The notes under the pieces are model-generated. The model saw only the letters and a program-made list of their open reading frames with translations, was not told where the DNA came from and did no database searches. 64,000 nt of DNA from Halichondria panicea (Eukaryota; Porifera; Demospongiae; Suberitida; Halichondriidae), in assembly GCF_963675165.1 (NCBI RefSeq), contig NC_087378.1:7263273-7327272 (forward strand), written 5' to 3'. Numbering within the stretch: the stretch's first letter is position 1; each line of letters opens with the position of its first letter. The translations under genes were made by a program, and so were the position numbers. Below, in pieces: positions 54,703 through 64,000 of the stretch.

Positions 54703-57357
54703 ATGGATTATATCTCTTATGTATTTGCCCTGCTGGTGATGACTGGAGGTGTCATGGGCTTCTTGAAGGCAGGTGAGTGGCTCTGGTATGCATGACATGT
54801 GCACAATGCATGATTGGCAAGGATGCTGTAGTGGGTGTGGTTTATCTGAGTGTTGGGCATTGTGTAGTAGTGTGTGGGCGGTACAACTATACCAGTACGA
54901 TATATGATATAGCTAGCCTCGAGACCAGCCGTTCGTTATCTGAAAGAACGCCTGGTCAAGTTCCAATGTAGCACTCGTCCTATGGTCCAGGAATTTCTTG
55001 GACCGGTAATTGCCTGCACAAGGTCCACCCAAGGTGTATTACCCATGAATATCATTATGATGCTATAAAACGCTGACTCAGCTGGACAAGTTGCACATTG
55101 GAACTTGACCAGGCGTTCTTTCAGATAACGAACGGCTGGTCTCGAGGCTATGATATAGCGTGTATACTTCGAGTTCGAGGGTATAAATGTTCGCGGTTTT
55201 CGATAATTAAGCCGAACATTTATACCCACGAATTTAATAACGCATGTATGCATGCATGCTGTAGAAGGCTGCTATTCCGCGAAAATTAAGTCCGTGAAAG
55301 TTTATACCCTCGAAATATACCTGCTATACGGTTACTTGGGTTACTTGCATTATAGTACGAGCTCCTACAGAATCAACTTTTGGATCCCTTTAAATGTGAA
55401 CCGTGATTTAAGGACGAGTAATATTTAATTAATTTCTTAAGTATTGCACCCAAAGCAGTGGACTTATATGTGTACAGTGTATGCATATTGAAACCAGGGC
55501 TGTGTACACATGTTTAGAAACTTATAGTACCTCATGGAGCAGGATATCAAACTATGTATGGTGGAAATCAACAAGATGGGGAGAGTACAGTACCTGCACT
55601 CACAGATTAAATTATTCAATTACTCGCTAACAGACAATTCAATTTTATGGCACCACCGAGTGATGTCTATCGGCTGTTAGACCGTAAGCAGGATGGGGTT
55701 GGTCATGCATGATGTCATCTTGGAGCTTACGTAGTTATTGTGAAATTTTGCAGTATCATATTTATAGGTAGGACATGTAGGTAGCTTAAAGGCAATCAGC
55801 AAAATTGTGGAAATGAACAAATTATGTTGAATTAAGTTGTATGTATGCAGGAAAAGTACAGTATTTGGTTTTAGCTGCTTTGAGTTTTAAAGACTCTGTT
55901 ACAGCTGTGTTTATAGATCACAGGGTATATTGGTCACAAGGTTTATATATCACCCACAAGACTATGTATGTTTACTGTCAGTGTATTGTATCGTTTCCAG
56001 GTAGTACCATGTCACTGGTGGCGGGAGCAAGTATTGGAGGTCTGTTGGCATATGGGGCATGGCAGATGTCTCAGAACCCAAGGAATTTCTTACTCTCTTT
56101 TGGTGAGTATACCTCTTCTTTGTAAATGTGGAATTAGCACATCAAAGGAATCATACATTATGATTATTATTGCAATGGTTTCTGTAATCTGGCTGTATAG
56201 AGGTATTATTTTCAAATGAAGGGAATAGGTATATTAGAGCTCATCATGGCTGTCAGTGTGGGAAACGGTTTCTCCCCTAACAATTACCTTCACACACAGC
56301 TGACACAGGCCTATAGCTGTCTGTCTCTTTGTGCAATCTAATTTAGGCATTCACGTATTATCAATCAGTCCTAAATGTCCAGGAGTCCTCTCCTATTATG
56401 TCATACCTTGTTTTGCTATGATACAATTCCTTGTTGTTGTTGTGTACCTATAATATATCCTTGGTTACCCAGGAGTGAGCTTGTTCTTGTTTGGTGTGAT
56501 GGGGATGAGGTTCTACAACTCTGGCAAGATGATGCCAGCTGGACTAGTGGCCGCACTCAGGTGAACATGCAGCTTGTAATTATATATGACCCTATTCGGC
56601 TATTTCGGATCTAGACTGTGTTTATCAAATACAACTAATTAAGCAGTTTCTGTACTTAATTTGGCCCTGCAATAATGTTTACAGCTTAGCAAACATAATT
56701 ATGAGGGCCTAACCAACACACTCTTTACTTACATGTACAAATTGTACCATTATTTTTAGCTTTATATATTAAGCGCATAACCTGGTAAGAAAATAAGCAT
56801 GGCACGATTTTGACCCGGCACATTGCAAGAATATAAATGAGATTCAGACAAGCAAGTTTGATATAAGTGGTTGATTTGACACCCATCTGTTGGACTTGTG
56901 TCTGTGTACAATGGTTGCCATAGCTCACAAAATTTCTGCCAGGTCAAAACAATGTCCTGTGTACGCAAATGGGAACCCAATAATATGTCTTGTAACGTGT
57001 CAACTTGGCATGCCAGTGTCAACATAGAATGAGCAAGCACATTATGACTGGTGGTTTGGGTTGGGTGTACAACAGTACCTCTAAATGAGCGTTAATGTTG
57101 TCATGATAGACCCATGCATGTGTACGTGTGTTGATACAATATAGAACCAGGTAACATGGTATTGCACCTACCAAGCTGTCTATCTAATAATGGTGTATTT
57201 GGAACAGAATTTAGTCTCCGGTACAGTTCTTATGTGAACAAGTAAGGATGTAAGTAAGATATAATTATTTGATGCTATGGTATTACCCACTGGCCACACA
57301 CACACCCATACACACAGCCTCGGACAGGTGGTCAGGCTGGGCGCGAGGTTCTTATGA
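54703..57357 (+). CDS. TMEM14: TMEM14-family small inner-membrane protein
   Basis: Four exons: 54703-54772, 56001-56102, 56473-56560, 57318-57357; 99 residues, the length of human TMEM14A. Starts MDYISYVFALLVMTGGVMGF with Kozak-like GAATGG. Family motifs: GGVMGFLKAGSTMSLVAGAS, LLAYGAWQMSQNPRNFLL, GVMGMRFYNSGKMMPAGLVA. Four short membrane helices. TMEM14C supports mitochondrial porphyrin import for haem synthesis, and TMEM14A has been linked to mitochondrial stability; which applies here cannot be told. Intron 1 carries a GCCTCGA element directly abutting another repeat. Confidence 0.94.
54916..55148. mobile_element. Short relative of the RecQ-carrying TIR family (copy 3)
   Basis: Perfect inverted arms of about 54 bp starting GCCTCGAGACCAGCCGTTCG and containing GCCTGGTCAAG. 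Flanks TATGATATAGCTA (54903-54915) and TATGATATAGCGT (55149-55161), 11 of 13 alike. 233 bp, no ORF. Confidence 0.85.
55154..55330. mobile_element. MITE with TATAGCRGGTATA ends, copy 1
   Basis: TATAGCGTGTATACTTCGAG at the left and ACCTGCTATA at the right; CGAGGGTATAAATGTTCG, GCATGTATGCATGCATGC and AGCAGCC/GGCTGCT-like inner words recur at 63850-64000. Confidence 0.75.
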
Positions 57358-60300
57358 GATGGAACGCAAGAGTCACCTCAACAAACAATGTAATGACGAT
57401 GTAATGTACTCTTTTAGCTAGCATTTTATTACGCAAATGCAACTCCCTGCTTTTCAATCTTTAGTCATTTGTTGTCATTTTGTATGATTCTTCCCCTTGA
57501 AAACTTTGTTATTACAATTTGGGAGTTGTGTACTGTCAGCACATGCAGTGAACCATGTGCAACCACTATGGTCAGTCTATCACATTCCCTTGTACACCTG
57601 TTTACTTAGCCCCAGGCATTTGGTAGTGCAGGGCTCCCTGTGATGTGGTCATTGCTATGCTGTATAAGCAGCAAACACAATCTGCCTCAAGTGTAAATTG
57701 GGTGTCTATTGAGACAGTGGTAAATCTCTCAATGTGTTAAGTGTCTGTGCAGATAAGCTATTGTGGGTCTCTCATTTAGCACCACTAGCTTGTGACAACA
57801 GAGGTCACTAAATTACCAGCCTATACCTGAGAACAACCTCTAAAGATGTGAAAACTCAGATCCTTTCTCAAAATCTCACGCCATGTGCTCTGCAAAATCA
57901 CAGATGGATACACTCTTTTTTATGTTCTACTATGGATTAATTCTCAATTATTTGTGTGCGTAATTAGGCTTGTGGCAGCTCCAATTTTCTTTACCATTTA
58001 AGACTATACACTGTCTTGAATTCACCCACTCATTTTTGTTTGTACATTGGTTGCAGACTAACTACTCAATAACATATAGAGCTGTATAGGAGTGCACCCA
58101 CTCATTCAGGCTAGAGCCTACCTAGTGCAAGTGTGATCTCAGACTTTGTTTTGAGTTTACCCAAACTAACACTTCGCTTTTTTCCTATCCTGCCTACGCA
58201 AATGAGTGTTTATGCTAGCTGGAGAAATTGCTTTAGTCTACTTAGTTTGTATGTTTCATGGGTAAAACATCACTTATGGATACAATTACATAATTACCTA
58301 CTGAGAAAAATGTCTGATTCACTGTCCTTTGAAAACATGCTAATTTATATGCTTAGCAGTGTGAGCCAGCACATATATTTGTATCTCGGTATATTTCTGA
58401 GCCCATGCAGTGTAAATCGCTACAATGCTCACACCAGGTTCATAGGTACAATAGGCACCCATTGACCCTATATGCACATGTATTCATTTGCTTGGAACCT
58501 CCATTAGAAGCTTATATATGCATACAGTATTGACATTCCTCATGAGCACTCAGTTTATTTCAGTCTATCATCCCTTGCATGCAGCTAGCTCATCACATAC
58601 ACTCTATCCCATCAGTGTGTTGTGTTTAGTGGTTTACTTGTACCAACGATCTTCTTCCTGATTGAATGAATGATGACAAGGCGTGTACACTACACACCTT
58701 CCCACAAACTGGCTAGAACTGTAGTGGAAAGGCAATAAAATTGTTTTGCCAATATTTTAAAACTGCAGCTGTCAGGAGTGTGCCAGGTGCTGTGTTAACG
58801 GGATTAGAGACAGAATGTAGACTTTATAGCACGTCACCTCTTTTCAGTTTGGTAGAGATCTGACAAATCCGGCCTATACACGTATCTATAGCCATACATG
58901 TAGTTTGTATAATGGCTATATACAGATGCAATATAATGACTATATATTTCAGAAGCTCTTAATAATTATGGATGCATATTTTGTGTGTACTATAAATTGA
59001 AGACCCGGCGACTTGATTCTGAACTGTAATATTTACGCTATGTTGTTAGAAGGAAATGAAGTCTCTTGTAAATCAATTAATATCAGCTAGGTGTTACTAC
59101 ATACCATAGTGATACTGTGTTACATACATAGTGGCCTGCAGAAGTGTCATTGAAACCACATTATCCCCTAATACAATTAGTGACACGGTGTATTGTGTGT
59201 ACAAGACTAAATAATCAATAGAGACCTGTGTACACAGGTTCTCATGCAGTGCTCATGCAATATCGTGACTATAACTCTTCAAGTTCCCCGAATTCCCGGA
59301 ATCATTTCCTCACTGCCAAGAGAGTACTGCCGTGTTATGTATATGGTAGTTACAGTCAGCTAGAGGTGTGTCCGATGCTGTACTGGTAGTTTGCAAACAC
59401 CAGAGAGTAGTAGTCAGACTAATCATTATTGTTTACCATTGCTATAATTATTATCTTAAATTTGCAGACCAAGTCTTGTTCAGCTTCTGTTGCAGTTACA
59501 GTTATGTGCATGTGCATGTAGCATGTATGGTGCATGCATGTAGGTGCATGGTGCATGCATGTAGGTGCATGGTGCTATGTGCATGCATGTTCATGCATGG
59601 TGCTAGGTGCATGGTGTGAGGATGGTGAGAGAATTTGATTAAGTTCTATTTAGGTGTTTAGGTGACACTGGTAATTGGTACGACTTCTTCGCTTATCTTT
59701 CCATTAGTCACATACATAATAATAATAAGTTGGAGTGGTACTATACAACGCTTTCTTTGAGGTAGAGAAAAGAAATGTAGAAAAGTAAAATACATCCCAA
59801 TATCAACTGTGGTTGATTTATTATGATTTCTTGGTTTTCTCTATTGGCCTCACTGCTGTCTGATACACAACTGTTCAGTTCCTGTGTCTTAGGGTGGGAC
59901 TAGAAGCCTGGCTGTACAGTTCAGATTATCACCCACACATCTGCAGCCTAATGGTCGACCTAGCCAAGTGTTGAGTCTGGTCTCCAGAGAAATTACGTCC
60001 AAACCTCTAATATTATCTCCATGTCATGTGGGTGGTATTTTGACCTCAAGCTATGTTCATGGAACCATCACAGTACATCTACAGCTCCAACACCAGCGGC
60101 GTTGCATAACATCAAATGAGTTGCAGCAATCTCTCTGGCTTAGGAAGAACGGGATGAGAATGTCTTTCAACAAACTAACTAGAAGAATTGATTAGGGTAC
60201 ATTTAATCAAGATTTGAACTCCTGGTGCTATTTGTCAGTTTGTTTCGCTATGTAAGAAAACCACGTTTTTACTTGTAAAGCTAGCATATATTATCTTATC

Positions 60301-60485
60301 TTATGACAGTGTGTAAGTAGAGAGTTTATTCATCTGTTCCAAAGTACAAGTGTTTGTTGCCTCAAGCACCTCATAATCTGCTAACACTTGACTTCAACGC
60401 CCACTCACAATCACAGTGAGTGGGCGTAGCTCATTACGAAGTACACAGACGGAAGTTTGCTGGTTAACTTCCTGGTTCTAGTTAA
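57358..60485. other. Gene-poor 3.1-kb region upstream of the SoxC-like gene
   Basis: No exon with family resemblance, no long spliced ORF. A GTGCATGCATGTAG minisatellite lies at 59505-59610. The ORFs at 58133 and 59968 lack recognisable content. Candidate cis-regulatory DNA for the Sox gene. Confidence 0.55.
59505..59612 (+). repeat. GTGCATGCATGTAG minisatellite
   Basis: Repeats of AGGTGCATGGTGCATGCATG in several variants. Confidence 0.85.
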
Positions 60486-60491
60486 TATAAA
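60486..60491 (+). promoter_or_regulatory. TATA box of the SoxC-like gene
   Basis: TATAAAGGGG 78 bp before the first ATG (60569), giving a short 5' UTR if transcription starts about 30 bp downstream. Confidence 0.6.
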
Positions 60492-60568
60492 GGGGCAGTT
60501 GGAGACAGAAAGTCTACAGCAGTTTGACCACTGGTTTGAGTTTCTTTCTTTGCAATATCTTTGAAGTT

Positions 60569-61864
60569 ATGTTTGTGCCCACCGCTATGAGCTGCAGTGA
60601 AGAAGCAACCTCCTCCTCTTACAATACAGTCTCCCGCATGCCTCCACTCATCCAGCCCATTCCATCTCCTGCAAGCTCTGATATCTCTTCACCTCTTGCA
60701 CCGTCCGACATGCACTCCAAGAAGAAGCATATCAAACGGCCGATGAATGCATTCATGGTCTGGGCTCAGCTGGAGAGAAGAAAAATGACCCTCGAGTATC
60801 CCGATATGCACAATGCAGAAATCAGCCGAAGACTTGGCAAGCTATGGCGTCTCCTCTCTGATGCAGAAAAGCAGCCGTATGTGGAGGAATCAGATCGCAT
60901 CCGAGTTATGCATATGAAGCAGTATCCTGACTACAAGTACAGGCCAAGGAAGAAGGGAGCTAAGAAGAGCAAGCCCTCCTCTGCAGCTAAATTTGATGAT
61001 GAAGATCTTGGATTTGCAATTGGTGGCTGCAACAGCTCCAACTCATTGTGTGCATGTGGAAGAACAGTAACTACAATGTCCACCATTGGGATTCAATGCA
61101 GCATGGACAGAGAAGCTGCGAATGCAACTAAACAAGCTATCGAACCACTCGTACTAGAAGAAAGGAAAATGAAGACTGCCGAAATATCGATCCAAGTTGG
61201 AAACGGTCTCGCAAACTTGAAGAGTGGCAAGATTATTATTCCGAGGAAGACAATCAGCCCTGTGAGCAACAGCAGTGCTTGCACCTCAATCAGTATTGGC
61301 TCTACTGTCCACCATGTCGGGGAGAAGAGATCTCGAGACACTGGGACCTCTTGCGAGCCTATCATAAAACGTAGCAGGCCAGCAGCCTGCAAAGTTATTG
61401 CATCAAGTCCTCAAATTAACCCGCACATTGACACCACCTCTGTCCATTTACCACCATCTCCACCAAACTCGACACACTCATTCGATGATCTGGACCTTGA
61501 TCTCTCCATCGATTTTTCACCACTAGCTTCCCCGTCTATGGATGAAGTGCTCAACTCAGGACTCGATTGTTTTGATGAGCTGCTCAACGATGTGGACCCT
61601 GTTCTAAACCGCACAGTATCTTCAACCAATTGTATGAACGTTGAACCATTGTTTTGCAACTCTATGAGCGGCAATATGAGCGGCAATACATTACTGTCTG
61701 GAAATTTCGGTGCTAATATTATTCCAATGCAATCATTGAACTTCAGCCTACAAACTCCTTGTGTGCTGGATGCTCCTGACAAGATATTCGATTTCTCACC
61801 TAGTTTTGCAGATCTGTTTGGCCAAAATCCTTATTCTGAACTCCACACCACTCTCTCTTCTTAA
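60569..61864 (+). CDS. SOXC: SoxC-like HMG-box transcription factor, single exon
   Basis: 431 residues from the first ATG after the TATA box; an in-frame ATG lies at 60587. Ser/Pro-rich N-terminus, then the HMG box at residues 54-130: [78 protein letters not shown] and RLGK are group C features rather than group B ([14 protein letters not shown]...NPKMHNSEIS). The basic tail ([13 protein letters not shown]) would be a nuclear signal. The long C-terminal part has acidic patches ([15 protein letters not shown]) and ends in [12 protein letters not shown], likely a transactivation motif. Sox proteins bend DNA at ATTGT-type sites. Intronless, as many Sox genes are. Confidence 0.93.
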   Translation: MFVPTAMSCSEEATSSSYNTVSRMPPLIQPIPSPASSDISSPLAPSDMHSKKKHIKRPMNAFMVWAQLERRKMTLEYPDMHNAEISRRLGKLWRLLSDAEKQPYVEESDRIRVMHMKQYPDYKYRPRKKGAKKSKPSSAAKFDDEDLGFAIGGCNSSNSLCACGRTVTTMSTIGIQCSMDREAANATKQAIEPLVLEERKMKTAEISIQVGNGLANLKSGKIIIPRKTISPVSNSSACTSISIGSTVHHVGEKRSRDTGTSCEPIIKRSRPAACKVIASSPQINPHIDTTSVHLPPSPPNSTHSFDDLDLDLSIDFSPLASPSMDEVLNSGLDCFDELLNDVDPVLNRTVSSTNCMNVEPLFCNSMSGNMSGNTLLSGNFGANIIPMQSLNFSLQTPCVLDAPDKIFDFSPSFADLFGQNPYSELHTTLSS

Positions 61865-62370
61865 GTTGAACATTTTAGCTTCTTTTTTTTCAACATATCA
61901 CCAAAAATCATCTCTTGTATTTTTTATTGTGTATTTTGTGTAATTGTTTTGATATTGTTGTTTGTCTTGGTCTGTTGACATAATTATCATAATTATTATA
62001 GTAACTATAATTATAACAATGCCATTAACTAACAGCTACACATGTAGTACATAGATAATCTCCTAGTAACTATTTCACTGATAATAGCTGAGATACACTA
62101 CACACCATGCAATGCCATATGTACTATGTGCATGCATCTGTTTTAGTGTAGTGCCTGCAATGCATGCATGTGGTTAGACCGTGCATATGCATGCGTTGTG
62201 GTTCTGTTGGCTCATGCTGAGTTAAAAAATGGCATTGGAGGTTTCTCTTTATTCCAAACTATAAATATATAACCAGGTAGATAATTATGCACCATGATGC
62301 TAAAAACTAAATATTTGTGACAGCAATTAAAACTACAAGATTAAAATTGCTAAGCAATGTTTGCTACAGT
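61865..62370. other. Convergent 3' region SoxC-like / EPT1-like
   Basis: 506 bp, AT-rich, with a run of TTATAATTATTAT-like words and a GCATGCATG-rich patch near 62130-62190. No coding signal. Confidence 0.5.
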
Positions 62371-63387
62371 TTAGTCGCTTCTTTTCACTAACGAGAAACA
62401 GTAAATCTTGAAGTGATCACAAAGTTCATTCACCACAGACACTGCGTAGTCCAGTTGGGCCAGGTTGATTATGATGCACACAACGTAGAAGATGACCAAT
62501 TCGTATGAAGGAAAACAGATAGACAGACAGACACCCAGGGACAAGGGTACCAGTAGCATGTTGAAGAGGTCACTGCGATGGCTTGACATTTGAGCAATGA
62601 TGAGTCGACACTGCAGCCAATGAAATAACAAGCGGCTGTCACATAATATATCAGCATCAATTATTTATGAGAACAAGATTATCCACGGGATTGTAACCAC
62701 ACATTGTAACCAAAAACAATAATATTATTACAAGGGAATTGTTCATAATTACTGGGCGGTTGGTTATCTATCCTTATTATAATAATAACTAGAGAAGCCT
62801 TAATTGAAAACTGCGTGTACCATGCAGACGGAGAGACTGGCACTCTCTGAGGTATTATTACAACAAGATGACACACGCAATGGCTTACTGTTATATTTGA
62901 GAAGTTGACTCCAATAGTGATTAGTAGCAGTCTGGGTTCTCTCTCCAAGATCTCAGTGGGTGAGGCAAACACCCACACAGTCCAGAGTGTGGACATCATG
63001 AGGAACGGGGACCACGGCTCCAGAGCTGCCAGCAAGCCAAGCTTCCTACGTCCACTGCAAGAACAGCATCTTAATTCATGAATTCAGTATACAGAAAATC
63101 ATGAACCATACGCGTATGTACGTACACATAATACCGTTGTGGTATTGTACGAAACGTTATAATTGTTAGAGTCCCACTCACTGTGTAATGCACATATCGG
63201 TACACCTTAAATACCTTTCTGCATTGTAGTGATCATAAATGTTCCACAGGGTCATTGGAATAGAGCCAAAGAATCCAACAATCAGTAGCCACTTGACAAC
63301 CACAGCACTCTTTATCCCCGGTGGCACAGAGAAATGCCACAGCTCCACTCCATACAAGTACGTCATCAAGTAGGCCAGTGCACAACC
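62371..63387 (-). CDS. SELENOI: Ethanolaminephosphotransferase (EPT1/SELENOI-like), C-terminal exons
   Basis: Three exons in coding order: 63215-63387, 62889-63054, 62371-62610; about 192 residues, with phases that join. The C-terminal half of a CDP-alcohol phosphotransferase membrane protein: FFGSIPMTLWNIY, WTVWVFASPTEILEREPRLL, FSNITCRLIIAQMSSHR, FNMLLVPLSLGV, HFKIYCFSLVKRSD. ITCRLIIAQMSS is the EPT/CEPT signature. The catalytic CDP-alcohol motif (DG..AR...G...D) would be in upstream exons, which I could not find before base 64000. The protein stops with TAA directly after SD, where vertebrate SELENOI has selenocysteine. Family role: phosphatidylethanolamine synthesis in ER/Golgi. The first exon's acceptor lies in a 44-bp tandem duplication. 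Confidence 0.88.
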
Positions 63388-63468
63388 CTGCATGAAGAAT
63401 TAAGGGAAGAATTGAATTGAAGTGCACAACCCTGCATGAAGAATTAAGGGAAGAACTGAAGTGAAAGA
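63381..63468 (-). repeat. 44-bp tandem duplication including a splice acceptor
   Basis: CACAACCCTGCATGAAGAAT then TAAGGGAAGAA starts at 63381 and again at 63425. Each copy carries CATGCAG before GGTTGTGCACT on the minus strand. Confidence 0.9.
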
Positions 63469-64000
63469 ATGCACATAACTGGAGGCAGTCCAAATAACAG
63501 GTGCACACTCTCCTTGATCCTATGACAACCACTTATCTCACTCACTTTAGCTCATACCACGATCATACGTGCACAATTAAACTGTTTATCAACATAACAC
63601 CACTAATTACTCATCTGACAGTCGCTAGACTAGGCAGTACAAATATTGAGAGCAGCTGATTCCCCCAATAGAATCCAATCAACGCATGCAGTAGACTAAG
63701 CACAGAACAATCCTGCTGTTGTAGCTATGTACACACACACACACATACTGCTCTTAATTCTTGCACACAAAAAATTGACAGGAGGTTCAGTATTTTGCAA
63801 TGAAAAAATGGTCAGTAAGTATAGGTGTAGAAAACAAACACAGATATTGTATAGCGGGTATTTATTTCGAGGGTATAGTTGCAGAATGACCGTTAGAAAG
63901 GTTTTCGCAGATAATTTTCGCGGAATAGCAGCCTTTTTTGCAGCATGTATGCATGTGATATTAAATTCGTTGGTATAAATGTTCGTAGTACAGCTGAGTC
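63388..64000. other. Right margin: EPT1-like upstream intron(s) and repeats
   Basis: No further exon of the EPT1-like gene recognised. From about 63851 a second copy of the TATAGCRGGTATA element runs to the window end. Confidence 0.5.
63851..64000. mobile_element. MITE with TATAGCRGGTATA ends, copy 2 (cut by window end)
   Basis: TATAGCGGGTATTTATTTCG then AGGGTATAG, later TTCGCGGAATAGCAGCC, GCATGTATGCATG and ATTAAATTCGTTGGTATAAA, in common with the copy at 55154-55330 read in reverse. Confidence 0.75.

Noticed and set aside
58133-58465. 110-residue ORF in the gap before the Sox gene
   Set aside because: No family resemblance, no splice partners, AT-rich; length is expected by chance in 3 kb.
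60524-60568. Upstream extension of the Sox ORF
   Set aside because: No ATG, and it lies in the short 5' UTR just after the TATA box.

Overview
The window is nuclear DNA from an animal. It holds spliced metazoan genes (Sox HMG-box, Ig-domain, TRP-type channel, TM9SF, SNARE, mitochondrial trifunctional beta), GT..AG introns mostly of 50-700 bp, and very many short inverted-repeat elements and microsatellites. The compact layout (about 15 genes in 64 kb), a SoxC-like gene without introns, a cytosolic EndoU and an Ig-trypsin fusion suggest a demosponge. That placement is inference; no marker in the window is decisive. I assembled exons by hand from splice signals, reading-frame continuity and family resemblance, and the phases close exactly for every complete gene model below.

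Layout: TM9SF4-like (-, N-terminal part only, runs off the left edge); intronless V8-like serine peptidase with a trefoil-like tail (+); NIPP1/PPP1R8 (-); ankyrin-TRP-like channel (+) with two in-frame TAG codons and a 7-nt microexon; a 780-bp inverted-repeat element carrying a broken RecQ-like helicase start; intronless UDP-glycosyltransferase (-); EndoU ribonuclease (+); MAK/ICK-type kinase (-); PCMTD-type protein (-); HADHB thiolase (+) with a second RecQ-carrying element in intron 9; a secreted three-Ig trypsin-like protease (+); a Qa-SNARE syntaxin (+); a coiled-coil protein ending in what looks like a dynein stalk / microtubule-binding domain (-); TMEM14 (+); a 3.1-kb gene-poor stretch; SoxC-like (+); ethanolaminephosphotransferase (EPT1/SELENOI-like, -, C-terminal part, 5' end not resolved).

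Most neighbours are unrelated housekeeping or signalling genes, so no operon or pathway cluster is evident. Many genes are arranged head to head, with start codons 142-460 bp apart, which implies shared bidirectional promoters (TM9SF4/peptidase, NIPP1/TRP, UGT/EndoU, PCMTD/HADHB, coiled-coil/TMEM14).

The most unusual content is (1) a transposon family with ends GCCTCGA...TCGAGGC-like, a 13-bp target duplication of the form TA...CTA, and a decayed RecQ-type helicase ORF in its two longer copies; (2) the stand-alone dynein-stalk-like protein; (3) the TRP gene with two amber codons; and (4) four or more further families of inverted-repeat elements, one with apparent 9-bp target duplications.
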